Assembly (NCBI GenBank): GCA_934567745.1
Contig: CAKTJM010000085.1
Coordinates: 1 to 7,752, forward strand
Direction of reading: 5' to 3'
DNA length: 7,752 nucleotides
Origin: an uncultured Eubacteriales bacterium
GTDB taxonomy: Bacteria; Bacillota; Clostridia; Oscillospirales; Oscillospiraceae
Shown: piece after piece, positions 1-5,902 of the stretch
Numbering within the stretch: position 1 is the stretch's first letter
Layout: the number at the start of each line of letters is the position of its first letter
Made by a program: the position numbers and the translations under genes
The notes under the pieces: generated by a model
Database searches by the model: none
What the model saw: the letters and a program-made list of their open reading frames with translations, nothing else
What the model was told of the DNA's origin: nothing

Positions 1-116
1 TGCTCGCTGATCGCGGCCATGCAGGTCGTGTAGTTCGTGTCCGCTGCGAAGACGGCGGGCACCATGCTCACAGCCAATGCGAACACGAGGATCGTTACGG
101 TCAGTAACTTTTTCAT
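1..116 (-). CDS. Secreted protein, N-terminal fragment (runs off the window)
   Basis: The first 38 codons of a gene that continues beyond base 1. The ATG at 116-114 is preceded by AGGAG (123-127) at a 6-nt spacing, and a near-consensus promoter lies upstream, so the start is well supported. The peptide begins MKKLLTVTILVFALAVSMVP, a classical Sec signal peptide: two lysines, then a hydrophobic core over residues 4-19. A likely signal peptidase I site follows Val-Phe-Ala (residues 22-24). There is no lipobox cysteine at the cleavage point, so a lipoprotein is unlikely. The mature part visible (from Ala25, with Cys32) is too short to assign a family. Function unknown; export is an inference from the signal peptide. 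Its own promoter, and the hairpins between it and the crotonase gene, suggest it is transcribed separately from the five-gene unit. Confidence 0.8.
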   Translation of the reverse strand, partial: MKKLLTVTILVFALAVSMVPAVFAADTNYTTCMAAISE

Positions 117-122
117 GATAAA

Positions 123-127
123 CTCCT
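123..127 (-). promoter_or_regulatory. Shine-Dalgarno site of the secreted-protein gene
   Basis: AGGAG on the minus strand, 6 nt before the ATG at 116-114. It fixes the start of the signal-peptide ORF, which would otherwise be a short fragment at the window edge. Confidence 0.8.
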
Positions 128-211
128 GTCTGCGTGAGAGAGAGCCTTACCGTCATACCAGATGCCTCAATGTGTGGGTAAATGCGGCTGTCTCTCGTTG
201 TTGATCGTTCC

Positions 212-232
212 CTGCGGAAGCATCGTCCGCAG
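212..232 (-). other. Hairpin in the 5' leader of the secreted-protein gene
   Basis: CTGCGGA and TCCGCAG form a perfect 7-bp stem with a 7-nt loop. It lies roughly 20-40 nt into the predicted transcript from the promoter at 259-287. The leader up to the ATG is about 135 nt, longer than needed for translation alone. No known riboswitch, T-box or ribosomal leader was recognised. It could be a 5' stabilising hairpin or chance. Confidence 0.4.
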
Positions 233-258
233 TATCATCGTAAGCGCCTGCATCGGAG

Positions 259-287
259 ATTATACACGAAGACATCCAACTTTTCAA
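259..287 (-). promoter_or_regulatory. Sigma-A promoter for the secreted-protein gene
   Basis: On the minus strand, -35 TTGAAA (282-287), a 17-bp spacer and a perfect -10 TATAAT (259-264). This matches 11 of 12 consensus bases at the optimal spacing. Transcription would start near 250-253, giving a leader of about 135 nt before the ATG at 116. It sits in the AT-rich non-coding stretch, which supports a real promoter. Confidence 0.85.
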
Positions 288-505
288 ATCGCTACCGGTC
301 CGTTCGGGCCTTGGGAGTGTCTCTCCTCTTTAGCGGTTCTAAACAAAATTTTGTTTCTCTTTGTAACCGATATTTAGCCAGTCCGTTCCCAAAACGTTCG
401 TTTTTGTATCCGAATTGTAAATTCTTTGGTAGCGTTTTGTAACTCTGCCCAAAAATAGCGCCGTACGATCGTGCGATCGGCCGGATCTTTCGGGGCCTGT
501 CCCCG
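288..505. other. AT-rich non-coding stretch
   Basis: Markedly more AT-rich than the flanking genes, especially 330-460. No convincing coding sequence is present: short ORFs in several frames lack ribosome sites and recognisable protein content. It holds a 16-bp palindrome (341-356) and two copies of TTTGTAAC (360-367 and 436-443), with a third TTGTAA at 415-420. It lies upstream of the promoter at 259-287, so it may carry regulator-binding sites for the secreted-protein gene. That is inference. Confidence 0.5.
341..356. repeat. 16-bp perfect palindrome AAACAAAATTTTGTTT
   Basis: Perfect dyad symmetry, about 54 bp upstream of the -35 box of the secreted-protein promoter. It could be an operator for a dimeric regulator, or a simple AT-rich palindrome arising by chance. 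Confidence 0.4.
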
Positions 506-533
506 CCCGCCTGCGGTCGGGACGCACGGCGGG
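506..533 (-). terminator. Third hairpin downstream of the five-gene unit
   Basis: Arms 506-515 and 523-533 pair over 10 bp with one bulged base and a 7-nt loop. No U-run follows on the minus strand, so it is unlikely to be an intrinsic terminator by itself. It is the last of three consecutive hairpins and may protect the 3' end or act as a back-up stop. Confidence 0.4.
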
Positions 534-543
534 ATACAAAATG

Positions 544-578
544 ACGGTCCCGGTCGTCCCAAGGGACGCCGGGACCGT
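544..578 (-). terminator. Probable rho-independent terminator, second of the tandem
   Basis: Arms 544-560 and 563-578 pair over 16 bp with a single bulged T and a 2-base turn, GC-rich. On the minus strand the stem is followed by CATTTTGTAT, a short U-rich tail. This is the best intrinsic terminator shape in the group, and it lies about 57 bp past the crotonase stop codon. Confidence 0.65.
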
Positions 579-584
579 GATAGA

Positions 585-623
585 AAGCCTCGTACCCGTT
601 GCGCCGCAACGGGTACGAGGCTT
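585..623 (-). terminator. Long perfect hairpin after the crotonase gene
   Basis: Two perfect 18-nt arms (585-602 and 606-623) with a 3-nt loop begin 11 bp after the crotonase stop codon. On the minus strand the stem ends in GGCTTTCTAT, a poor U-tract. It can act as a weak terminator or as a 3'-end stabiliser, together with the hairpin at 544-578. Confidence 0.65.
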
Positions 624-634
624 CGTCAGCTCGA

Positions 635-1411
635 TCAGAAATCTGTGAACTCCGGCTTGCGGCGGGCCAGGAACGCCTCCATCCCCTCCGTCCGGTCGTG
701 GGTGGCGAAGAGCATCCCGAAGACGTCCTCCTCCTTCCGGGAGCCGTTCGCGACGTCCATGTCCATGCTCGCGTTCACGCAGGCCTTCGCCATCGAGACG
801 GCGTACCCGGCGCGGGAGGCGATCTTCTCCGCCAGCGCCTGGCAGGTGTCATGGAGCTCGGCCACCGGGACCACGTGGTTGGCCAGGCCCACCCGATAGG
901 CCTCCTGCGCGTCGATCTGGTCGCCGGTGAAGATCAGCTCCTTGGCGCGCCCCACGCCGATCAGGCGGCCCAGCCGCTGCGTCCCGCCCCCGGCGGGGAT
1001 GATGCCCAGCGTGACCTCGGGCAGCGCGAAGCGGGCGTTCTCCGCCGCGATGCGGATGTCGCAGGCCAGGGTCAGCTCGCAGCCGCCGCCGAGCGCGTAG
1101 CCGTTCACGGCCGCGATCGTGACCTGGCGCATGGTCTCCAGGACCTCCGCCGTGTGGTGGCCCAGGCGGGCCAGATGGCGCGCCTCGATGGCGTCCTGCT
1201 GGACCATCATCTTGATGTCCGCACCGGCCGCGAAGGCACGGTCCCCTCCGCCGGTGAGGATGACGGCGCGGATGCTGTCGTCGCTCCGGATGCGCTCCAG
1301 ATGCGCGAGCATCTCCTCGTGGACCTGCTCGTTCAGCGCGTTCAGGCACTCGGGACGGTCGATGGTCAGCCATGCGGCGACGCCTCTCCGTTCCATGCGT
1401 ACCACTTCCAT
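635..1411 (-). CDS. Enoyl-CoA hydratase / crotonase family protein
   Basis: A 258-residue crotonase-fold enzyme, the normal length for the family. Family members add water to 2-enoyl-CoA (for example crotonyl-CoA to 3-hydroxybutyryl-CoA) in the cytoplasm. Visible motifs: AFAAGADIKMM (59-69, first oxyanion-hole strand), NGYALGGGCELTLACDIR (103-120, second oxyanion hole) and LPEVTLGIIPAGGGTQRLGR (130-149). Both catalytic glutamates of true hydratases are present, at Glu112 and Glu132. They are 20 residues apart, as are Glu144 and Glu164 of the rat enzyme. The start is set by a full AGGAGGTG site 5 nt upstream; a longer frame exists but runs into the preceding gene. It is the last gene of the unit, 40 bp after the deacetylase. 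It resembles clostridial short-chain crotonases, but the acyl chain length cannot be read. Why it sits with the ligase and deacetylase genes is unclear. Confidence 0.93.
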   Translation of the reverse strand: MEVVRMERRGVAAWLTIDRPECLNALNEQVHEEMLAHLERIRSDDSIRAVILTGGGDRAFAAGADIKMMVQQDAIEARHLARLGHHTAEVLETMRQVTIAAVNGYALGGGCELTLACDIRIAAENARFALPEVTLGIIPAGGGTQRLGRLIGVGRAKELIFTGDQIDAQEAYRVGLANHVVPVAELHDTCQALAEKIASRAGYAVSMAKACVNASMDMDVANGSRKEEDVFGMLFATHDRTEGMEAFLARRKPEFTDF

Positions 1412-1416
1412 GAAAA

Positions 1417-1424
1417 CACCTCCT
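1417..1424 (-). promoter_or_regulatory. Shine-Dalgarno site of the crotonase gene
   Basis: AGGAGGTG, close to a perfect complement of the 16S 3' end, 5 nt before the ATG at 1411-1409. It is the strongest ribosome site in the unit. It decides the start against the in-frame extension to 1495, and suggests the last gene is translated efficiently. Confidence 0.9.
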
Positions 1425-1431
1425 ATTATCT

Positions 1432-1448
1432 GCCGGGCCGCGCCCGGC
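1432..1448 (-). other. Intercistronic hairpin between deacetylase and crotonase genes
   Basis: GCCGGGC and GCCCGGC form a perfect 7-bp GC stem with a 3-nt loop, starting 3 bp after the deacetylase stop and ending 7 bp before the crotonase ribosome site. No U-run follows, so it should not terminate transcription. It may set an RNA processing or stability boundary. Confidence 0.5.
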
Positions 1449-1451
1449 CGT

Positions 1452-2732
1452 TCACTTCCGATAGGCTGCGTAGATGCTCCGGCGGCTGAACCCATGCACC
1501 GGTGCGAACAGGTCGTCCGGCAGGCTCGTGACGGGCGCGTCGGGGTCCATGGCGTACTTCAGGATCCCCTGCTCGGCGCACCAGTCCATCGCGCCCCAAT
1601 AGGCATGCTGCGGCGCGCGGGCCGCGCGGAGCTTCTCGATCCGGCGGCCGATGGCCTCCTCGCGCGGCGCGAGGAGCATCGCCAGCTCGCCCCAGGTCAT
1701 CGGGGCGTCCAGCCGGAGCTTGTTATCCGAATAGACGATGGCGCGCTCGGCCTGGAGCCGGACGAGCTTCTCGAAGTCGGGGTCGTCCCGGCCCACGTCC
1801 GCGAAGGGGCTCTCCTGCATCAGCTCCTGGACCGTCACGACCCGGTAGCCGTACTGCTGGAGCAGGGCGAGCTGCTCCCACAGGCCGAAGGCGACCGGCG
1901 TGCGGCGGGCCATGTTGTAGCCGTCCTTCTGGAAGATGATCTGGCCGCACAGGCCGTCGGGATCGCTCTCGAGCAGCTTGCGCATCGGCGCGACCATCGC
2001 CTCGACCTCGGCCCGCTGCGTCTCCTCGGCGCTCGCGTGCTGGATGGGCAGCCAGCCGGCCCCGTCGAAGGCCGCGGCCAGGTAGAGGTAGCCCATCGCG
2101 TCGTAGACGTCGTAGCTCGTCGTGCCGTCGCCGAGCTGGTCCACATAGTGCGGCGGGCGGGCCATGGTCATCTCATAGCCATACTGCTCCCGGAGCAGGC
2201 CGTGCAGCCGCCGCAGGTCTGCCACCGCCTCGTCCATGCCGGAGAGGTGGGCGCGCTTGCCGTAGACGAACGGCTTCTTGCCAAAGATGACGTGGCGATA
2301 GCCGTGGTTCGTCACCTGATGGCCCTCAGAGAGGATGCGGCGCATCAGGCGCTCGTTGTGCACCGCGCCGCCGCGCTCGTCCTGGTTGATGTCCGGATAG
2401 TGGTCGTACCGGACCCCGCCCCAGTCGGCCTGGCCGGTGCGGCCCGCCGTGTCGGGATAGTTCTCACTGGTGTCCCCGATCACGTCGAAGGTCCCGTGCG
2501 CGCCAAACTCCGCCAGCGTGTCCAGCAGGACGTCCGTGAGGGAGCGGCCCCCGAACTTGTCCGGCGCGGCCGGCAGGTCCATCGGGCCGTCGTCGAAGGT
2601 CATCGCCACCAGGCGTTCTTTCGTACAGACGCGCTCGATGCGGCGCGTATAGCTCAGATGATGGGTCGGCTCGGGCAGGAACCGCTTGAGGAAGCGCTTG
2701 CCCTGCTTGCCCGCTTTTACGATCAGTGACAT
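1452..2732 (-). CDS. Polysaccharide deacetylase-like protein with C-terminal SLH-like repeats
   Basis: 426 residues. The N-terminal region matches the NodB-type (carbohydrate esterase 4) fold: TFDDGP at 45-50 (catalytic Asp47, metal ligand Asp48), NHGYRH at 142-147 (metal ligands His143 and His147) and RPPHY at 192-196. Such enzymes remove acetyl groups from chitin, peptidoglycan or other glycans. Two oddities: about 35 extra residues lie between the first two motifs, and the segment that normally ends in Leu-x-His reads IIFQKDG (265-271), with Lys269 where the catalytic His is expected. Residues about 318-356 and 377-412 resemble two degenerate SLH repeats (LDAPMTWGELAMLLA; WGAMDWCAEQGILK). 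No signal peptide or membrane segment is visible; the N-terminus is lysine-rich. The ATG at 2732 follows AGGAGA (2739-2744). The gene begins 10 bp after the PHP gene. The fold is well supported; activity, substrate and location are uncertain. Confidence 0.85.
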   Translation of the reverse strand: MSLIVKAGKQGKRFLKRFLPEPTHHLSYTRRIERVCTKERLVAMTFDDGPMDLPAAPDKFGGRSLTDVLLDTLAEFGAHGTFDVIGDTSENYPDTAGRTGQADWGGVRYDHYPDINQDERGGAVHNERLMRRILSEGHQVTNHGYRHVIFGKKPFVYGKRAHLSGMDEAVADLRRLHGLLREQYGYEMTMARPPHYVDQLGDGTTSYDVYDAMGYLYLAAAFDGAGWLPIQHASAEETQRAEVEAMVAPMRKLLESDPDGLCGQIIFQKDGYNMARRTPVAFGLWEQLALLQQYGYRVVTVQELMQESPFADVGRDDPDFEKLVRLQAERAIVYSDNKLRLDAPMTWGELAMLLAPREEAIGRRIEKLRAARAPQHAYWGAMDWCAEQGILKYAMDPDAPVTSLPDDLFAPVHGFSRRSIYAAYRK

Positions 2733-2742
2733 GGATCTTCTC

Positions 2743-3456
2743 CTATCTCCTCCGGTCCTCCCAGGCGCACTTGAGGGCGAACAGCGCCCACTTCCCATAG
2801 CGCGCCGGGCCGGACCCGGTCTTTTTCAGCTTCGTGTATTGGCTCCTCGCCACGCACAGGGCCGCGCCGCGCGTGCCGGACGCCGTCCCCGCGCCCGCCC
2901 AGAGGGCCGCGCGGATCGCCGCCAGGGAGCGCTCCTCCGCCGCGACCGTCAGGACCCCGTTGCCGATCTCCTCCGGCAGGTGCGCGTCGCTCCCCGCGGT
3001 GGGCCGCAGGCCGTGCGCCGCGGCGAACTGCGCCGCCAGGGCGTTGGCCTCGGGGATCTTCCGGTCGGCCCGGCCGTTCCAGACCTCCATCCCGTCGAGG
3101 TCCGGCAGGAGGGGCAGGAGCCGGTCGGCGTCGCGCCGGTGCTGGAAGGGGTGCGCCAGGACGGCCATCCCCCCCGCGTCCCGGACCGCGCGGACCGTCT
3201 CCGGGAAGACCGTGTGCCGCACGGCGGGGTCGTCCACGAACAGCCCGAGCAGGTGCCCGTGCTCCGTGGACAGCTCCACCCCGGGGACGATGAGCACGCC
3301 GCCCACCTCCTTCGGGCCGGTGTAGACCACGTCGTGGTCGCAGACGGCCACGGCGTCCAGCCCCAGCGCCCGGGCGCGGGCGGCGATCTCCTCTACGGTC
3401 ATCCGCCCGTCGTGGGAGCGGGCGGAGTGGATGTGCAGGTCGAGTCTCAGTTCCAT
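2743..3456 (-). CDS. PHP-domain metal-dependent phosphoesterase
   Basis: 237 residues. The PHP (polymerase and histidinol phosphatase) metal-site motifs occur in order: DLHIHS (6-11), CDHD (39-42), VPGVELS (57-63), EHGH (65-68), AHPF (101-104) and GSDAH (155-159). All the expected His/Asp/Glu ligands look intact, so it should be an active hydrolase of phosphate mono- or diesters with a two- or three-metal centre. The layout resembles stand-alone TrpH/YciV-type proteins, known to act on nucleotides; that substrate should not be assumed here. The last 45 or so residues form a basic tail (TKLKKTGSGPARYGK) outside the core. No signal peptide, so cytoplasmic. Its ATG directly abuts the ATP-grasp stop codon, with AAGGGA as a modest ribosome site inside the preceding gene, so translation is probably coupled. 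That suggests the two enzymes work in one pathway. Confidence 0.9.
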   Translation of the reverse strand: MELRLDLHIHSARSHDGRMTVEEIAARARALGLDAVAVCDHDVVYTGPKEVGGVLIVPGVELSTEHGHLLGLFVDDPAVRHTVFPETVRAVRDAGGMAVLAHPFQHRRDADRLLPLLPDLDGMEVWNGRADRKIPEANALAAQFAAAHGLRPTAGSDAHLPEEIGNGVLTVAAEERSLAAIRAALWAGAGTASGTRGAALCVARSQYTKLKKTGSGPARYGKWALFALKCAWEDRRR

Positions 3457-4563
3457 CTATCGTCCCTTCAGACTGTTCTTGAGATAGGCCCGATAGGCCC
3501 GCATGTCGTCGCGGCGGCGCAGCACCTCGGGCACGGTGAAGAAGTCGCGGACCCCGCCCAGCGCCTCGCGCAGCCGTCCGGCCCTGCAGTAGCCCAGCGT
3601 GGCCAGCCCGTCGTTGAAGAGGAAGCGCAGCTTCACCCCCGTGCGGAAGTCGCGCGGCGTGTACTCGACCGGCTCCCCCGCCGCCGCCCTGGCGTACAGG
3701 ACGGTGTAGGGGCTGCCGCAGCGGTCCGTCAGCGGGAAGGAGCCCCAGACGCGGGGGTTCACCTCCAGCACCCGGCCGCCCTTCAGCTCCACCATGGCCA
3801 TCCCCACGAACCCGAAGGAGGCGAGGAGACGGTGGGCGGCGGCGATCAGCTCCTCGTCGTAGAAGCTCACGCAGCAGGTCGAGGGCCCGCCCGTCACCGG
3901 GTACTCCCGGATCCGGCGGTGGCACAGGGCGCACAGCAGCTCGCTGTCCCGCCCCAGCAGGAGATCGACGCCCTCGCCGGGGCCGACCACCTGCTCCTGG
4001 ACGATGGGCGCATCGTCCCATCGCTGCATCGCGGCGTACTTCGTGCGGAACTCGTCCGCGTCGTGCGCGATCGTGTACCGGTCGCGCGCCTTCAGCCCGG
4101 CCTTCTCCCCGCAGTGCGGCTTGATGACGACCGGGAAGCGGTCCGGCAGGCCGGAGAACTCCTCCGGCACCGGGATGCCGAGCGCGCGGGCGCGCTCGTG
4201 CACCTGCTGCTTGTCGTTGAGCGCATCGAGCACCTCCGGCGGCGCGACCAGGAAGTCGGCCACCGCGGCGAACTCCGCCCGGCGGCGGCTGACCGCCGCG
4301 AGCGTGTCCGCCCCCGTGCAGAAGAGCACGGGCCGGTCGAGCGTCCCCAGCAGGGCCAGGAGCCGGTCCGCATACGCCTCGTCCTTGCAGGAGCCGTCGA
4401 TCCACTGCCCCTGCCAGGTGCAGCGGGAGAGGAAGGCGGCGGGCTCCTGCGCGCTCTCCGCCCGCGTCTGGGTCACGACGACCCGGTCCCCCGCGTCGCC
4501 GAGCGCGCGGACGGCGGCAAGGCTCGACCGATACCGTCCGTCCGTCACGACCACTGTCCTCAT
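3457..4563 (-). CDS. ATP-grasp ligase (predicted carboligase)
   Basis: 368 residues. Layout: a pre-ATP-grasp Rossmann-like region (1-110, opening MRTVVVTDGRY), then a two-lobed ATP-grasp domain (about 115-300). Key residues are Lys118 (NDKQQ), Lys148 (FPVVIKP), Glu190 (IVQEQVVGPGEGVD), Glu259 (MAMVEL) and EVNPRVWGS (267-275), which carries the Mg-ATP ligands Glu267 and Asn269. The family activates a carboxylate as an acyl phosphate and joins it to an amine or thiol. The TGGPST stretch (224-229) plus NPRVWGS resembles the predicted ATP-dependent carboligases (COG3919-like) found in exopolysaccharide or envelope loci. Residues after 305 are a charged C-terminal extension of unknown role. The ATG at 4563 is chosen because AAAGGAG lies 8 nt upstream; an in-frame extension to 4602 lacks a site. 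Substrates cannot be predicted. Confidence 0.88.
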   Translation of the reverse strand: MRTVVVTDGRYRSSLAAVRALGDAGDRVVVTQTRAESAQEPAAFLSRCTWQGQWIDGSCKDEAYADRLLALLGTLDRPVLFCTGADTLAAVSRRRAEFAAVADFLVAPPEVLDALNDKQQVHERARALGIPVPEEFSGLPDRFPVVIKPHCGEKAGLKARDRYTIAHDADEFRTKYAAMQRWDDAPIVQEQVVGPGEGVDLLLGRDSELLCALCHRRIREYPVTGGPSTCCVSFYDEELIAAAHRLLASFGFVGMAMVELKGGRVLEVNPRVWGSFPLTDRCGSPYTVLYARAAAGEPVEYTPRDFRTGVKLRFLFNDGLATLGYCRAGRLREALGGVRDFFTVPEVLRRRDDMRAYRAYLKNSLKGR

Positions 4564-4583
4564 GGCATCTTCTCCTTTGATCT

Positions 4584-4598
4584 GGGGCCGAACGCCCC
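4584..4598 (-). other. Small hairpin between the unknown gene and the ATP-grasp gene
   Basis: GGGGC and GCCCC pair over 5 bp around a 5-nt loop, within the 45-bp gap upstream of the ATP-grasp ribosome site. No U-run follows, so read-through is expected. It may slightly modulate translation or mark a processing point; it could also be chance in GC-rich DNA. Confidence 0.3.
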
Positions 4599-4608
4599 GC
4601 ACACGGCA

Positions 4609-5856
4609 TCAGCCGCGGTCATATTCGTCGAACGTCGCCTTCAGCTGGTGGTCCAGCCGGGCGATCGGATCCGCGCCGAGGGCGCGGCCGCCGGGGCGGA
4701 GCACCGCCTCGCGGGCGGGCCGGGCCAGGAGCTGATCGAGCAGCTCGTCGAAGAACGCCCCCTCGCACAGGTGCACCAGGCCGCCGGTGACGTTCTCGAT
4801 CCAGAACAGGTCCGTCACGTCCTGCCCCGTCTGGTCCTCGAACCGGGCCAGGAGGTACGACCCCCGGCGCAGGCCCGAGAAGGGCGGACGGCGGAACACG
4901 GTGAAGAACACCTCGCCCCGCCAGCGGTGGAACACGTCCCACACGGTCCGCGGCGCACAGGCGCAGTAGAGCCGCCGGACCAGCCGCCGCGCCGCGCGGC
5001 CGTCGAGCCGGAGCCAGCGGACGTCCCCGGCCTCGGTGGCGGTCATGAGGAGCCGCCCCGCGCCGTGGCCCAGGAAGGGCGTGCGCGTCGGCTCCAGACA
5101 GAAGCTGTCTGAGAGGTCCCGGAAGGCCCCCGCCAGCTCCGACAGGCGCTTGACATCGACGGCCACGTCGATGCGGTCCAGGATGGCCAGCAGGTCCTTC
5201 TTGGGCATCTGGTGCAGGGACCGGCCGCCCTCGTCGTAGACCACGATGTGGTAGATCAGCTCCTCGATGGCCTGGATGCCCTCGTAGTAGCAGGCGATCG
5301 TCGCACACTGGATGGACTTCTCCCCGTCCGTGCGCGGGCCGAGGTACCAGTCGAAGGCCTCCAGCGCCCGCCCGCCGCTCTCGTCGAGGAGATGCTGGAT
5401 GCGGACGATGGGGCTGGTGTCGAACTCGCTCTCGCCGAAGAACCGGCTGGCGTTGTCGCTGACCTTCGCCCACATGCTCTGGAACCAGTCGCGGCCCCGG
5501 TCGCTCAGCTGGTGCTGGAAGCGCAGGTCGAGCGGCCGGACGCGGACGCCGTCCTCGTCGCTCTGGTCGCGCTCGATCAGATAGAGGTCGCTGCGCTCGG
5601 GCGGGCCGTAGAAGTCGGCGTACCATTTGAAGAGGAGGTAGAAGCTGTCCTCCTGCTGGCTCGCCGCCACCCAGGCCATCGTTGTCCACGCTTCGCGGAT
5701 GGGTGTCCCCTTCCCGGCATACCGGTCGAACATCCAGGCGATCCTGGGGTCCGAGAGTATGTCGTGGTACATCCAGCAGATCCTGTGCTGATCGGTATCG
5801 TCCATGAGATCCTCGAAGGACTCACGGTCCAGATAGATGGGATCGTCGAAACACAT
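4609..5856 (-). CDS. Protein of unknown function, first gene of the five-gene unit
   Basis: About 415 residues; no family recognised. It looks soluble, with no signal peptide or membrane segment. It is rich in aromatics (about a dozen Trp). The N-terminal half is acidic, opening MCFDDPIYLDRESFEDLMDD; residues 278-332 are arginine-rich and basic. Stretches at 186-206 and 362-378 look helical. No nucleotide-binding loop or obvious catalytic motif is seen. The open frame reaches upstream to a TTG (5931) and an ATG (5904), but both overlap a strong promoter: the TTG is in the -35 box, and the ATG shares bases with the -10 box. The first in-frame ATG downstream of the predicted transcript start is at 5856, with GAGGT 10 nt before it, so that start is preferred. 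The protein ends 45 bp before the ATP-grasp gene. It may be a scaffold, a substrate-binding partner or a new enzyme; this is open. Confidence 0.75.
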   Translation of the reverse strand: MCFDDPIYLDRESFEDLMDDTDQHRICWMYHDILSDPRIAWMFDRYAGKGTPIREAWTTMAWVAASQQEDSFYLLFKWYADFYGPPERSDLYLIERDQSDEDGVRVRPLDLRFQHQLSDRGRDWFQSMWAKVSDNASRFFGESEFDTSPIVRIQHLLDESGGRALEAFDWYLGPRTDGEKSIQCATIACYYEGIQAIEELIYHIVVYDEGGRSLHQMPKKDLLAILDRIDVAVDVKRLSELAGAFRDLSDSFCLEPTRTPFLGHGAGRLLMTATEAGDVRWLRLDGRAARRLVRRLYCACAPRTVWDVFHRWRGEVFFTVFRRPPFSGLRRGSYLLARFEDQTGQDVTDLFWIENVTGGLVHLCEGAFFDELLDQLLARPAREAVLRPGGRALGADPIARLDHQLKATFDEYDRG

Positions 5857-5902
5857 AAGCGCACAGACCTCGTCACATTCGTTCTCGCGTGTGGTGGTAT
5901 CC

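Noticed and set aside
117..258. Riboswitch or T-box in the leader of the secreted-protein gene
   Set aside because: No conserved riboswitch core or T-box sequence was found; there is only one simple hairpin and no terminator/antiterminator pair.
415..443. Possible second minus-strand promoter (TTACAA, 17 bp, TACAAT)
   Set aside because: The -35 box matches only three of six consensus bases, and the much better promoter at 259-287 lies downstream.
162..609. Several small ORFs on both strands in the non-coding stretch
   Set aside because: None has a ribosome site or protein-like composition, they overlap each other, and they run through the hairpins or the promoter.
1412..1495. 28-residue N-terminal extension of the crotonase
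   Set aside because: It overlaps the deacetylase C-terminus, does not resemble the family N-terminus, and bypasses the near-perfect AGGAGGTG site for the ATG at 1411.
1119..2729. 536-codon open frame on the plus strand
   Set aside because: It is antisense to the crotonase and deacetylase genes, has no recognisable domain, and has no supporting ribosome site or promoter.
2723..4609. 628-codon minus-strand frame overlapping the ATP-grasp and PHP genes
   Set aside because: It is an out-of-frame shadow rich in Gly, Arg, Pro and Ala, with no motifs. The other frame holds the intact ATP-grasp and PHP motifs.
2686..5112. 808-codon open frame on the plus strand
   Set aside because: It lies opposite three well-supported minus-strand genes with clear domains. 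Its translation is Arg/Ala/Pro/Gly-rich low-complexity, typical of antisense frames in GC-rich DNA.
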